From the NCBI RefSeq assembly GCF_963678635.1, contig NC_087062.1, positions 88,509,845 through 88,573,844 of the forward strand: 64,000 bases of DNA. Direction: 5' to 3'. Below the pieces are notes generated by a model. That model did not search any database. It had not been told where the DNA came from and saw nothing but the letters and a program-made list of their open reading frames with translations. The translations under genes and the position numbers were made by a program. The stretch is from Symsagittifera roscoffensis. Its lineage: Eukaryota > Xenacoelomorpha > Acoela > Convolutidae. Below, piece after piece: positions 9,891 to 20,954 of this stretch (position 1 is its first letter; the number at the start of each line of letters is the position of its first letter).

Positions 9891-10290
9891 ATTGCAAGTG
9901 GTGCGAAGCTCCGTTTTGCCTCTGTGCTCTGATTTCAGTTTATTTTCTTTGTTAAAAAGAAGGCAAACTCCACTTTCGAACAGCAAAAAATTTTAAAACA
10001 TGAAAAACGTGAACTACCTCTAGTTTCGAAAGAAGTTTCTAATTTTTAGGTTTCCCAGCGAAATAAAAAAAAAGCTTTAGCTTCAGTTTTCTCAAATTAA
10101 TTAGTTCTAAAAATGTTTCCATCATACACGTTTCTCGAAATTGGAAGATAGGGACTCTCAAATTACGTAGTTGGAAATGGCGCTAAGAAAGGCGAATGAA
10201 GTTTTGTTTCGAAGGTCGATTTAAGTTTTTTGAAATGCTTAAGTTTGTCTTTTTTCAGTTACCTGAGTTCATTGAGATTTTTCCGACTGT
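9891..10290 (+). repeat. short palindromic module plus family A body
   Basis: The short module (9891-9930, 'ggtgcgaagctccg', 'gcctctgtg') is followed from 9950 by the family A body: 'aaggcaaactccactttcg', 'catgaaaaacgtgaa', 'gtttcccagcgaaataaa' and 'ctgtctgatgcctatgtt'. Confidence 0.65.
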
Positions 10291-10458
10291 CTGATGCCTA
10301 TGTTAATAAGGTTGAAAATGAAGGCTTATTTTGTTTTGTCTTTGAGGTTCGGTTGTTTTGTAGTGACATAATTTTTCTGTATTAAGGCAGATTCAGAAAA
10401 TAGCATGTTGGTATTGAAGCGGATCAGGAAGATGTTTTTTCTCAGTATGACAGTTTTT

Positions 10459-10533
10459 TTCTCGTTTTTTAAACTAATTGGAAAAGTTGGCTTTTTCTCG
10501 TTTTTTAAACTGTAATCGGAAAAGTTGGCTTTT
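10459..10533 (+). repeat. 37-base tandem duplication
   Basis: 'tttctcgttttttaaact' followed by 'ggaaaagttggctttt' occurs twice in a row with only a few differences. Confidence 0.7.
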
Positions 10534-10549
10534 TTCAGCTTTTCCCTCA

Positions 10550-11330
10550 TTTCAATTTTTTAGTTTCATAGTTGTTTTGGTATTATTATGGCTACAGGCG
10601 TGATCTCACGGTGTAAAAATATGAATAACAAATCTGTTTACAATAATTAGTTTATTCGTCATGATAAATTTTATTGCATTATGTCAATGTTAAAAAGGTT
10701 TTTCAAAATTGAATTTCAAATCTGTGGGGGAGGAAAAGAATCGATATTTTGAATTACAAGTATTAATCAACAGGTGGGGAGGGTGTTGAGGAAAAAGAGC
10801 CGAATTGCTCAACGTACTTACAAAATTTTATAGCCTCGCGAGTATCTGCTTTAATTATTATGGGGTGGTATAATTTGATGGGTGTAAAGGGGCTAGGGTA
10901 AAGGAGCGAAAATGGGATAGACTTAAGTTGGCGTAATGAAATTGCGCAACTGAGGGCGAAGGAGAAACCAAAATTACTGATGTTCCCTATCCAGCTTTCA
11001 AAATTCTGTTTTCAGCTTACTTTACTAATACGGCTAAATCAAATGTATTGTAAAGTGAGGAACATCTCTAGTTTTTTTCACCTCGCTAAATTTTGTTAAA
11101 CTATCAAATCGTTTTCAAATTTAGTGTTAAAATAGCCTTCATTTTTTTTAGGTGTAACTAATAGAAGTGAAGACGCTTGTTGTTTTTTTTTGCGTTTTTT
11201 CCATGGAAAAGTCTTTGTTTGGCTGTTTACGCGAGAGCAAATGGCAAATGTAATTGGGACCAGACATTTTCGCTGGCACCAATATTTGAATACCCTAAGT
11301 CAACCGCACTAGGACCTCTTTGAAAAATTT
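10550..11330. other. intergenic, nothing recognised
   Basis: This is AT-rich DNA with a G-rich patch around 10720-10960 ('gtggggagggtgttgagg') and no supported gene or clear repeat module. Confidence 0.4.
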
Positions 11331-11331
11331 A

Positions 11332-12020
11332 TAAGAGTAATGAACGTAGTGAGTACTCTTACATAGCTCTTGCTGATTTTTTTTCAGGAAAAAGTCTTAA
11401 AAATTGTTCTCGCTCAATTTTGATTTTTGCGCGGTTTGACTTTTTATAATTCAGTGCTTTTCTATTGTTAAAAGGAAGGCAATCTCCACTATCGAACAGC
11501 AAAATTCTATTGGGCACGAAAAACGTGATCGATTTCTTATTTCGCAAATGGAAATTAATTATCAGATTTCCCAGCGAAATGAAAGTTTTACCTATTGATC
11601 CAGTTTTCTCAAATGGGGTTATTTTTAACAAAAAAGTATCCATCAAGAATTATTCTTCAAATCCAAAGAGCTTAAAGGCTATCCATTTTTTTCTTGGAAA
11701 TTCAAAAGTTGAAGATTTTTGAAAAAACAAGTTGTTTTTTGTTCAGTTTCCTTGCGTTCGTTACTCTTTTCTAATTTTCAGTTGGCTATGTTAAAGATGA
11801 AACAAAATAATTTTTAAAAAAATCCAAGATTGGTCGAGGTTCTGTTTGCTTATTATTGAGCGTCATGGTGCTTTCATTCTACCTGTGTTTAAATGTCGTT
11901 CCAATTACGACTGGATGGGCTTTAATATGAATTATCGCTCGACCGATTTCGTTGATTTCATTTGCGAGCGTAGTGTATTAGTACGAACCTTTTCTAGCAT
12001 AACTTGCAAAGAAATGTGTT
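11332..12020 (+). repeat. family A repeat, near full length
   Basis: This copy is collinear with 3566-4313 from 'aagagtaatgaacgtagtg' through 'aaggcaatctccactatcg' and 'gacctgt..tattgatccagt'-type landmarks to 'cgaccgatttcgttga' and 'aacttgcaaagaaatg'. By eye it is roughly 85 percent identical. Confidence 0.75.
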
Positions 12021-12186
12021 TATCTGTAGCGCTGGAAATTTCATAGCATGTGTTCTCTGGTTTATTTCTGTTTAGTATTTGTTATTTTTTAAGTGTCCGT
12101 TGCTGAATGGTGAAGATTGTGCGGTGTGATGACAAACAAATTTTTTCTCAGCAACAAAAATTAACTTTATTTTCCAGAAAATTGCT

Positions 12187-12310
12187 TAATGTGACTAAAA
12201 CCTGTCAAAAGGGCGTAATAACATAATGTAATCGGGAACCAGACATTTTCTCCCGTAAACAACTTTTCTTACACATCTGAAAGAATTGTGAAGTTGCTTT
12301 ATTAGTGAAC
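12187..12310 (+). repeat. uninterrupted leader repeat (empty-site counterpart of EDC3 locus)
   Basis: The first 40 bases match 1-40, and the following 60 or so match 1628-1690, with nothing in between. This is the sequence expected of a repeat copy that was never interrupted. Confidence 0.7.
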
Positions 12311-12581
12311 CTTTGCAACTTTGAGACCTCTTCCCACTTGGACAGTTTCAGAGAAATTTTATTACAACTATTTCTTATGACGTTTTTGTTTTCGGTTCAT
12401 TGCGCCTCTACCCACTTGTCGGCTTAGGTGCAGCTTGGCAAATACCAAAAGCTTATTCAAAACTGTTAGTTTTGCTTTTCGATTTTTTTCTGAAATGATT
12501 TCATTTTTTTCCTGTGTATATTTTTTCGATTTTGTTATTTTCGTCTAATTTTTTATTCGCTAACATGCAACACTGCGCTTG

Positions 12582-12627
12582 CGATGTATCGGAAGTGATG
12601 CGAATCTCCGCTTCGCATCTGTGTCAT
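12582..12627 (+). repeat. short palindromic module
   Basis: 'gatgcgaatctccgcttcg' plus 'catctgtgtcat' is a copy of the recurrent hairpin module. The rest of 12311-13310 is AT-rich with fragments of family A near 12660-12800. A 132-codon open frame at 12905-13303 has no supporting features. Confidence 0.55.
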
Positions 12628-13310
12628 TTTTCTTTTTAGCGGTTGGATTTTTGTTTTAAGTTCACTTCAAGTTCATGTGTTAAATTAAATGGAAGGAGAA
12701 TTAACGTGAATTATTTAAACGTGAATGGTTTCTGAGCGGGACGAGCAATGTACACCTGACCCAGTTTTCTCAACATATGCTGATTTTATCAAAAAAGTGC
12801 CAATCATAAAAGAATCTTAAAGTTGAAAGTGTTAAATGAGTCTAGTACGATCCCCACTCCCGTGCATTTTTTCCGTATATTAAAATTTAGTTCACGTTGT
12901 CTGGTTGATACGAAAATTGGGTAAGCGCTCCCAAGTTGAGAAAACTTTCGATTTTTTCCATTTCCCGGAGCTTTTGACACACTATCTCTGGCCTATATTA
13001 TCAAATAGACTGTCGGGTTCTCGGAAGAGCAAAAATGCCAAACATCGTATATTTTCAGTTTGGCTAAGGTTTAGGAAATCCTTAGAGTATCAGTTGTACC
13101 TTCGTGTAAAACAGGTGTTTAAAGTGGACTGCACGTGCGTTTTGAAAAGCAAATATACGAATAGCAGCAACACGAGAATACTCATTTTGAAATTGGTCTG
13201 GGATCTTTTACCGTACACCTCACACGAGACTGTAAGCTTCAGCAGATTGTGTAACCATGGACTTTTCAGACATTTTCACAAACAGAAGTGTTCACTAGTC
13301 TAGATGCTAA

Positions 13311-13540
13311 ATATTTGACTCTTTTCCAGTTCCCCCTTTTCAAATTCAATTTGGAAAAGCTTTTTTTAACGTTGTCATAATGCAATGAACTTTGGAGTGG
13401 TGAACAAATCGACAACTGTGAACAGATTTGTTCTTCATACTTTACAGCGTAACATCACGCATTTAGCCGTAATAACACGTAACACAAACATAAAACTCGG
13501 TATTTTGAAAAGGGGGGAACTGGAAAAGAGCCAAATATTT
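13311..13540. mobile_element. MITE-like element with 30-base inverted ends
   Basis: The left end (13311-13349, 'gactcttttccagttccccc') is the reverse complement of the right end (13501-13540, 'ggggggaactggaaaagagc'). The inside carries 'gtgaacagatttgttcttc'. Related pieces lie at 14092-14250, 14480-14605 and 48925-49085. No coding capacity is seen. Confidence 0.65.
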
Positions 13541-13671
13541 TTATAAACAATTGGTTTATGTCATCGAAAGTTATGCCAAGTATGAAATATTAGTAGTTGT
13601 GGAAGAACGGTAAAAGAGCCTAGGTCAGGTAGCAATCGTAAATCTCTCAATGGAGTTAAATTGTGACTAAA

Positions 13672-14059
13672 ATGAACCGACGGCGTGCTCGCTCAGACAG
13701 TGTTGACAGTAATAATTCAGCCTCCTTTATCATTTTTGAGAGTGCGACTATGACTCCTGCTGCCAACGTTAAAGTTCAACTTGCCCCCTCGACTGGACCA
13801 GGAGGAGAAGCCATGGAATTGGGTGGGGGCGAGCAACACAAGACAGACGGAATCAGGCAGTATTACCTGGCGAAGATTGATGAACTGGAGATGGTTGTGA
13901 ATGAGAAGACGAAGAATCTGGCAAGACTGGAAGCTCAGAGGAACCAACTGAATTCCAAAGTGAGGCTGTTAAGGGAGGAGTTGTCGCTGCTGCAAGAGCA
14001 AGGCAGCCATGTTGGAGAGGTGGTCAAGGCAATGGACAAGAAAAAAGTTCTCGTAAAAG
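13672..14059 (+). CDS. PSMC5: 26S proteasome ATPase Rpt6, coding exon 1
   Basis: Rpt6 is one of six AAA+ ATPases in the base of the 26S proteasome. The ring unfolds ubiquitinated substrates and threads them into the 20S core. The whole gene is exons 13672-14059, 16590-16714, 19867-20053 and 21023-21666 (447 codons from the first ATG, against about 406 aa in other animals). This exon encodes the N-terminal coiled coil: [15 protein letters not shown], then [20 protein letters not shown] and [15 protein letters not shown]. It ends in phase 1 at a GT donor (14060). Start choice is uncertain. ATG 13672 gives an Arg/Ser-rich extension ([12 protein letters not shown]); ATG 13750 or 13813 gives 421 or 400 residues, nearer the family length. 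Identity is very secure because the reading joins perfectly across all three introns. Confidence 0.93.
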
Positions 14060-14091
14060 GTACTTTGTACAATGTTTTCCTGACTTTTTTT

Positions 14092-14605
14092 TGCAAAACG
14101 TGGCTCTTTTCCACTTTCCCCCCACATTTGAATTTCAGTTTTGAATAAAACTATGTTACGTTGTAAGAACTTTTAGATGGTGAACAACTCAACATATGTG
14201 AACAGATTTGTTGCTCATACTTTGGGGGGGGGAGTAGAGTGGAAAAAAGCTGAAAACGTTGTAACTGTTAGACAAAAACTAATAGCGGCTTTAATCATTT
14301 GTCAAAACAATCAGCTTAATTCATTTCTGTGTCCTTGGATTTTTTCTGAAATTCAAAATATGAAAGTTTATTCAAAATCTTTTCTCATGATGTAAACTGC
14401 ATTAAAACGTTTCATAAACAGGTGAACAAATTTTCAGTACATTTTCTGCTTGCAAAATGCCATGTGAACAATTTTTCAACAGCTTTATTTCAAAGTTTTA
14501 CGTGGGGTGGGAAACTGGAAAAGAGCTCAATTTTTGAACAGCTTTATTTTGTGATTATACGAGAGGGGTGGGAAACTGGAAAAAGAGCTCATTTGTGATT
14601 ACACT
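14092..14605. repeat. fragments of the CTCTTTTCC...CCCC MITE family
   Basis: 'gtggctcttttccactttcc' at about 14100, 'gtgaacagatttgttgctc' at about 14200, 'gggtgggaaactggaaaaga' near 14505 and again near 14565 belong to the family seen intact at 13311-13540. The last two are a short tandem. Confidence 0.55.
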
Positions 14606-15262
14606 TGCGAGAGCAGTTGTCTTCAAATTTAATTACCTGCTACATTTAATTTAATTGGAGGTACATGCGTGCTTTATTAACATAAAAATTACATTACGAA
14701 TCAAAATTATTTTTTTTGGTCTAGTTTCCAAAGGATAGGTAGTTTGAAAAGAGAAAAATTGAAATACAGTACTTGACAAAGTTAAATACAAATTCAGGTT
14801 CTTACTCTCTAAAATGCCTGTTTTCAATGTACAACATTTACTTTGAACTTAGCAAAATTTATCAAATAGACCAATATCAAACCTACCCTCTATGATCAAA
14901 GCTACCCTGTATGAAACTATAAAAATTTGGTATCAAAAACTCAACAATTTAAGCCGGGTCTAAAAATTTCAGATTTCTTCGTCTGATCGATGTTTTTCAA
15001 ACCGCGTAAAAAAGAAGGAAACAGCGTTTTAGTACATTTTCTGCACTGATATTTTCAATTTTCTCGCTCAGAATGTTTCACGTCGCATGAAAATTTAAAA
15101 AAAATTTACTCCGATGGAAAGCTTCTGATCATTTGCTTTGTGTATATGTAATATTTTTGCTGAAGTTCGATTTGTTCACATTGCGTGGTTTTGGTTCAGG
15201 AAGAATTTTTAAGTGATTAGGTTCTCTTTCATGTTATGACTACTGCTTTTTTAAGGTAACTT

Positions 15263-16116
15263 CCCAAATGGCATAATTCCCAAATGGCATAAAAACGGAA
15301 ACTTTTCCCAAATGGCATAAATTTCAAGTTTTCATTGTAATTTAAACGTTTTCTATCAATTTCTATTTCTATCGTTTTGTCAGGAACGAAAGCATGTGAA
15401 CAAGATTTGGAATTAAGTGCTTCCAAACAAATTTAAGCAACAGATTTGTCGAAAAAAAATTGACCACAAGTAGCTTTTAATAATCGCAAGCTTATGCTTC
15501 TTGCTTTTGATAAAAAGTTCTACAAGTTTTTCACGATAAAATGTCAATCAACATTTGAATTGACAATTTGACTAATTTTCTCACATTGTTCACGAAAAAA
15601 TTGTTCTCGATTTTTCCAATGCAACTGTTGCATGAAATTTAGGTGCGTATCCATAGGTTCCAAAATGAAAAATCAGTCCCATAGGTTCCAAAATAAAAAA
15701 GCAGTCGCATAAGTTCCAAATCTTTTCAATTGGTCAAAAGACTAAATTAGCCGAGTCTCGGTTTAAAGTCGCCGGTGGGCGCGCTACGCGCGCGTCGCCG
15801 CTTCGCGGCGATAACCGGCTTTAAATTTCGTATAGAGTCCTACCCTTTGGTGGCAATCTCGCAACACGTTGGCGCGGCTGCGGCACTCACTATTCTGCAG
15901 CTTGAGTTTATGCTGGTTGAACAGTAAACAACCAATCCATAAATTCGTTGGCTCAAATTTCAACCAATCAGAATTCAAGAAGATAAATTTTGGAACTTAT
16001 GCGACTGATTTTTAATTTTGGAACCTATGAATATTGGAACCTATGGGAATTCACCGAAATTTATGCCATTTAGGAAATTCTTCATTTTTATGCCATTTGG
16101 GAATTATGCCATTTGA
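15263..16116. mobile_element. nested palindromic element with GC-rich core
   Basis: The outer arms repeat 'cccaaatggcataa' three times on the left (15263-15325) and its complement 'ttatgccatttgg' on the right (16056-16116). The inner arms have 'cataggttccaaaa' (15647-15722) and the complement 'ttttggaacctatg' (15984-16048). The core at 15750-15826 is strongly GC-rich and itself self-complementary. It has no convincing coding frame; a 64-codon minus-strand frame (15784-15978) crosses the palindromic core. It is probably a non-autonomous foldback element. Confidence 0.65.
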
Positions 16117-16129
16117 GACGTAATCCTTT

Positions 16130-16310
16130 TTTAAGTTCACTTCAGTTTTTTGAGGTAAAGGAAGACAAACGATGCTCTCTAATAAAAAAAAGTGGAAAGT
16201 GGTGCAAAATTTTCGATAGATTTTATTACAAAATGAGTTGTAATTAATTTTTTTCAGCGGAATAAAAATCATACCTATTGATTAATGTGTCTCAAACTGG
16301 GTTAGAATTA
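16130..16310 (+). repeat. family A fragment
   Basis: Degenerate landmarks are visible: 'taagttcacttcag', 'aaaggaagacaaac', 'cagcggaataaaaatc' and 'acctattgattaat'. Confidence 0.5.
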
Positions 16311-16589
16311 TTTTAAAAATATCTATGATATAGAATTTTTGAATACTATTCTACAAACAATATCTATTGATCAAGCTGATTCACATTAAACTACTTTAGA
16401 ATCGAAAGCGAAGATGTCTAACACGTCCAACTGTCTTATCTGCTTTTTTGCTCTCTGTGAAGCTTGATTTATTACATGACTGTTTTTGATTAATCTGATA
16501 GAAATTGCTGCGTTTCTGTTCTGGGGGACAATGTCCGTTATTTTGGGGAAAAAGTTTCGAGTTTGAATTTGAAAATTGTTGTATTTTAG

Positions 16590-16714
16590 TGCACCCAGAG
16601 GGTAAATTTGTGGTGGATCTGGACAAGAACATAGAGATGACGTCAGTGACTCCCAACTGCCGAGTGGCCCTCAAGAGCGACTCATACACTCTGCACAAAA
16701 TACTGCCAAATAAG
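16590..16714 (+). CDS. PSMC5: 26S proteasome ATPase Rpt6, coding exon 2
   Basis: The exon opens after 'gtattttag', completes the split Val codon of exon 1 and encodes [16 protein letters not shown] and [11 protein letters not shown]. This is the OB-fold region that lines the entrance of the ATPase ring. It ends in phase 0 at 'aataag' with donor 'gtaaca'. The translation is almost identical to other animal Rpt6 proteins. Confidence 0.93.
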
Positions 16715-16862
16715 GTAACAGATCTGCACTATGATTGTATCTCCTCAGCTCTTTTTCCTTTTCCCCCACACACATCGCCCAAACATAATTGTTCCGACCA
16801 TTTGAAAAAAGTCGAGGAACTATTTATTCGGGTGTGTTTTAGTTTTTTTGTTTTCCACGGAA

Positions 16863-17040
16863 AATGAGGTACCACAAATAATCGTCGGAATGGGTCGAGC
16901 GATTTATCATATTAAAGGCTTTTCAGTCGTGATTCGAAAGGCATTTAAAAATTTGAAAACAATTTCTCAGTTTCCAGAAAAAGCAGTTTGAATTTTTTGA
17001 TTAGCACTAATTTGGAAAATTTTGTTAACCATTTTTTCTT
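16863..17040 (+). repeat. family C repeat
   Basis: 'taccacaaataatcgtcgg' and 'cttttcagtcgtgattcgaa' match 42642-42825 closely and 42178-42365 more weakly. The function is unknown. Confidence 0.6.
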
Positions 17041-17094
17041 TCGGTTTTTCATATATTTTCTACAAAAACTGTTTTCTAATTGGCATATATACAC

Positions 17095-17450
17095 TAGCGT
17101 CAGCTTAGTGTATTGTTACCATTGTTCTTTATTCCTAACCTAGCTCGCAAATAAAAGTGTTATTAAAAGTGTTCACTTATTTGGAAAGTTCACTGTAGCA
17201 TTGGAAATTGCATAGCATCTGTTCTCCGCTTTATCTGTGTCTAGTGTTTGGCTATTACCTATTAAGCTTCCGTGACTGAGTGGTTAGGATGTGAGACTCT
17301 TAATCTCTGTGTCGCATGTTGGAATCTCAGACGTAGCCGAATTTTTTGCTAATTCGAGGCTTATTTCTACTTTTTTATTGCACTCTAAAGACCTGCTTTT
17401 TTGTCGTGTTCTCGCTAGTATTTGCGAAGCGAAGCCTCGCCTCTGTGCTG
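17095..17450 (+). repeat. mosaic SINE: leader, tRNA-like module, palindromic module
   Basis: The order is: leader with 'cctagctcgcaaataaaagt' and 'cattggaaattgcatagc'; tRNA-like module at about 17270-17335 ('gactgagtggttaggatgtg', then 'ggaatctcag'); 'gtagccgaattttttgct'; and the palindromic module 'gcgaagcgaagcctcgcc' ending 'ctctgtg' at 17450. Similar copies lie at 20350-20620, 45775-46000 and 46405-46712. Confidence 0.65.
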
Positions 17451-17547
17451 ACTATCACTGTCGAATATACCTAAGCTCTATTTTTTTGTTTAGATCTTTG
17501 CTCAAATTTAGTTATATTGCGCTGAAGGTGCCCTTTGAAAATATTTG

Positions 17548-17582
17548 AGGTTGACCAGCCAACATGGACATTGGCTGGTCAA
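17548..17582. repeat. perfect 12-base inverted repeat
   Basis: 'ttgaccagccaa' and 'ttggctggtcaa' are separated by eight bases. Nothing around it explains it. Confidence 0.75.
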
Positions 17583-17899
17583 TATCCTTATTGACCCCCC
17601 TCCTCGGCACGCTACTTTAGTTTGTCAATGTTACTGAGTTTTACTTTTTTGGAACTCGAATCACGTTTCAAAAGGCTCAATATGATTCCACTATTGATCC
17701 ACTACAAGCTTTTGAGGTAGTCAAAATGCTATTAAAAACTCACTCCTATGCCTTAGCGTCTTGTCCCTTGTAACAAACTTGTGTAATGTCATTTAGAACA
17801 AGTAAATGTGTTTGAAAATCGATGATAATTGTTGGTGCAAAATTTGAACACATTTTTGAAGATAGAAATTGACAGGGAGCCTTAAACGACAAAAGATTT

Positions 17900-18273
17900 A
17901 GGGGCGGATTTAGGGATTCGACTTCCTGCCTACCCCAAAGGGTCCCCCTTAATACTATTTTGAGATATCTGTTTTTGTTTGTGACGGGCCCTAAAAATTT
18001 TCTAAAGGCACCTTTGGCGCTAATGAATACTAACTTTGAGCGGGGAAGCGCGTGCCGAAAAAACGCGATTTTTTGGTCAAAATGTTCCAAAAAGTGCCTA
18101 AAAACGCCCTTTTTGGCCTGTTTTTTTTTAAAGTTTTGTTTGCGGAGCAGAAAATTTGACCAAAACAAAGTCGGAAAATCAATGTGGTCGACCTAAAAAA
18201 AGTTTCGACTAAATTTTTGAAAATTTTTTGAAAATCCGCCCCCTCCCTCGAGAAAATCTTAGACTCGCCCCTG
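17900..18273 (+). mobile_element. GGGGCGGAT MITE-like element
   Basis: The left end 'aggggcggatttagg' and the right end (reverse complement 'aggggcgagtcta') are imperfect terminal inverted repeats. Internal landmarks are 'gcctaaaaacgccctttttg' and 'ggtcgacctaaaaaaagt'. Other copies lie at 21914-22287 and 39010-39330 (opposite strand), 50413-50716 and 53659-53926. Confidence 0.7.
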
Positions 18274-18529
18274 GATAATAAAATTAGTGTTGGAAGTTTT
18301 TCAGTCCTGTAACTAATTTCAGAGTTAGTAAAATGGCCAAATTAATTGTGTATTGTAACAGCTTTTTTCTATCCTAATTGAAGAAAAAGGTGCGGTTAGG
18401 TGCATTAATAAGTAGCCGCAGAGAGCATTTTTGGTATTTCGATATGAGGCTAGTAACCAACCTCGGTAACTTAATTTATTCGAAGTTTTACACAATTGGG
18501 TGGGCTCTTTTGCAGATTCCCAGTCCGAG

Positions 18530-18800
18530 ATTTAATGATCGATTTAGCAAAAGTTTAAAGGTCACTAAAAGTGTTATCGACTTTTAGTTTCAATTTACAT
18601 TTTGATCAATTTACATATTGATCCAATTTTCTTTAATAAAGTTACTTGCGTTTAAAAACTGGTTTTGATAAATTGTTCTTTTAAATCGAAAAGCTTAATG
18701 GGCATGTTTTTTTTTGAGTTTTGAAAGTTGATTTTTCTTTCTGTTTCTTTGCGTTCATTGACGTTTTTCTAATTGATGTTAGCTACCTATGATCTTTTAA
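18530..18800 (+). repeat. family A fragment
   Basis: 'gttatcgacttttagtttc', 'tattgatccaattttcttt' and 'tgcgttcattgacgttttt' are family A landmarks in the right order. Confidence 0.55.
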
Positions 18801-19154
18801 AAGAGTCGAGAAAACGTTACATTTGTAAAATTGAAGTTGTAACTAAAAATTATCAGCAGATTTTGGTGCAATAGCATCGGCCCTAAACATGGACAAATTT
18901 TTCGAAATAATTGCAATATAAAGCGGGACTCGAGTTTTTTTTAACTAGTGTTCTTTTTCCCTAAGTATTGTCTATTTTCCTCTAGAGTTTGGATAGAAAT
19001 TGTTTTGAGTTATAGAACCAACAAAAAAATTCGACTGCGTGAAATGTCGTTGTCTGAGTTTTTGTGGGACAAGTTCTGGATTAGGTTTTTTTACGTGATT
19101 GGAAAGATTTTTCGAATATATGATTTCATTTCTAGCTGTGTACGCTTATGGAAA

Positions 19155-19450
19155 TTCAATGCGCTCTCTAATAAAAACAGCAATTGGCATGACAAAACGT
19201 GAATGACTTTTTCAAAAATAATTTACAGACTTACCAGCTGAATACAAAGTTATCTATTGATTCATTTTTCTCAAAAGGTTAGTTTAAAGGAAAAAGTGCC
19301 GCACATAAGAGATTAAAGGTCTTAATTTGCTGTAATTTTTCTTCGAAATTCAAAAATTGAAAAATGTTTTAAAGTCGCTATCATTTTCGGTTCCGTGAGT
19401 TCATTGACATTTCCCCAACTGTCTGTTGGCTTTGTATAGTGGTTTGTTTG
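19155..19450 (+). repeat. family A fragment
   Basis: 'gacaaaacgtgaatgac', 'tatctattgattcatttt', 'cgaaattcaaaaattgaa' and 'caactgtctgttggctttg' are family A landmarks. Confidence 0.55.
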
Positions 19451-19866
19451 TTGAGATCTAAACTGTTTCTGTTGGCAAAAAAATAACTAAAAAACGCCTG
19501 TTTTTTTTCTCAAAAAATGCCTTCCCCATCATTTTCGTTCTTCGTTTTTTAAAACATTAAATGAGTCACCATGCCTATAAATTGAATATCTTGGAACTGT
19601 AAAAAAATTTGTATTAAAATAATCAATTTTTGTTTCTCTTACAGGTTTCTTTCCCATATGTTGAATTCGTCGAAGGAGCCTTTGCTGGAATATTGTTTTT
19701 AAAACCAATTTCCATAAACTGCGCAAATGAAAATTCCGTGCATGAAATGTGAATCATTTCGCTTTACTCTGGAACATTGGTTTATATGATCATTTCTTGA
19801 GTGTATTCAAATTATGTAATCAGCGTAGAAGAAGAATAGAAGGTGTAATCAAATGATGATGTTTAG

Positions 19867-20076
<210 letters not shown>

Positions 20077-20205
20077 TAGCGAACATGAACTCCTCAGTAA
20101 TCGAAAGCTCAGTTTTTGCATAGAAAACTATAAAATAATAAACTTCAATGCCAATCCTTTATGTATCTTCACTATCTGGATATTGGTCCTCATAACTTGC
20201 TTAAT

Positions 20206-20300
20206 AAGAGTCGATGGACGTAATTTAGACTCGTAATTATTTTCATTATTATTATGATTTTCTTCGTTTTTGTTTTTTAGGAAAAACTTATAATTTATTA
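20206..20300 (+). repeat. family A left-end fragment
   Basis: 'aagagtcgatggacgtaat' and 'taggaaaaacttataattt' correspond to 3566-3660. Confidence 0.5.
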
Positions 20301-20349
20301 CACGCAAAGTTATCGTTTGGATGCTTTCGTTTTATATTCCACATTATTA

Positions 20350-20620
20350 CTTTCAAAATTGTGTCTATTTGTATTTGGTGCCACTTTTGCTGAATTGATT
20401 GGCAATTTATTAGCTTGTAGCTTTATTGGTGACTAGTGTTTGTCGGTGGTTCAGCGTGCGTGTCTGAGAAGTTAGTGCGTGGGACTCAAAATCTCTTGAT
20501 TGCAGTAGGTCACAGATCGATTCCTATACCTAGCCGAATTTTTGCTTATTCTAGGCTTTTTCTGTTTTTTTTCTTATTGCACTTTCTATAGCTGCTTTTT
20601 ACCGTGTTTTTGCTAGTGTA
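20350..20620 (+). repeat. mosaic SINE with a second tRNA-like module
   Basis: 'gtgtctatttgtatttggtg', 'gactagtgtttgtcggtgg', tRNA-like 'gtgggactcaaaatctcttg' with 'agatcgattcc', then 'cctagccgaatttttgct'. It is collinear with 46405-46680. Confidence 0.65.
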
Positions 20621-20621
20621 A

Positions 20622-20935
20622 AAAGAAGGAAAACGCCACTATCGAACAGCCAAAGTGTAAAGGTCACGAAAAACGTGATCGACTTCTAGTTTCGAAAAGA
20701 AATTTTTTCTTATTTGCAAGCGAAGTAAAAATTTTACCGATTGGTCCAGTTTTCTCAAACGGGTTTAATTTTATCAAAAAGTGTCCATCATAGAATCATT
20801 GCTTTAGAAATTCAAAGAGTTTTAAGGGCATTTATTTTTTCAAAGAACAACTCAATTGATTTTTTTTCTGTTTGCATGCATTGTTTCTTTCCCATCTGTG
20901 TGTTGGCTATGCTCATATCCAACAGGACACCATAG
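20622..20935 (+). repeat. family A body
   Basis: 'aacgccactatcgaacagcc', 'cacgaaaaacgtgatcgac', 'ggtccagttttctcaaac' and 'tgtgttggctatgct' follow directly after the mosaic SINE, so the two modules are joined here. Confidence 0.65.
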
Positions 20936-20954
20936 GAATTTTCGTGTCAAAACT

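Larger units (their letters stand above)
14060..16589 (+). other. Rpt6 intron 1, repeat-filled
   Basis: This GT...AG intron of 2530 bases contains MITE pieces (14092-14250, 14480-14605), the nested palindromic element at 15263-16116 and a family A fragment (16130-16310). I see no independent gene in it. Confidence 0.8.
16715..19866 (+). other. Rpt6 intron 2, repeat-filled
   Basis: This 3152-base GT...AG intron contains a family C repeat, a mosaic SINE, a MITE and two family A fragments, listed separately. Outside these I see nothing. Confidence 0.8.

Noticed and set aside
12905-13303. 132-codon open frame upstream of Rpt6
   Set aside because: It begins with a non-ATG codon, has no domain features, and its composition is like the surrounding AT-rich DNA. 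I could not support it as a gene.
15784-15978. Minus-strand 64-codon frame over the GC-rich core
   Set aside because: It runs across the palindromic core, and the Ala/Arg-rich end is simply the GC-rich hairpins translated.
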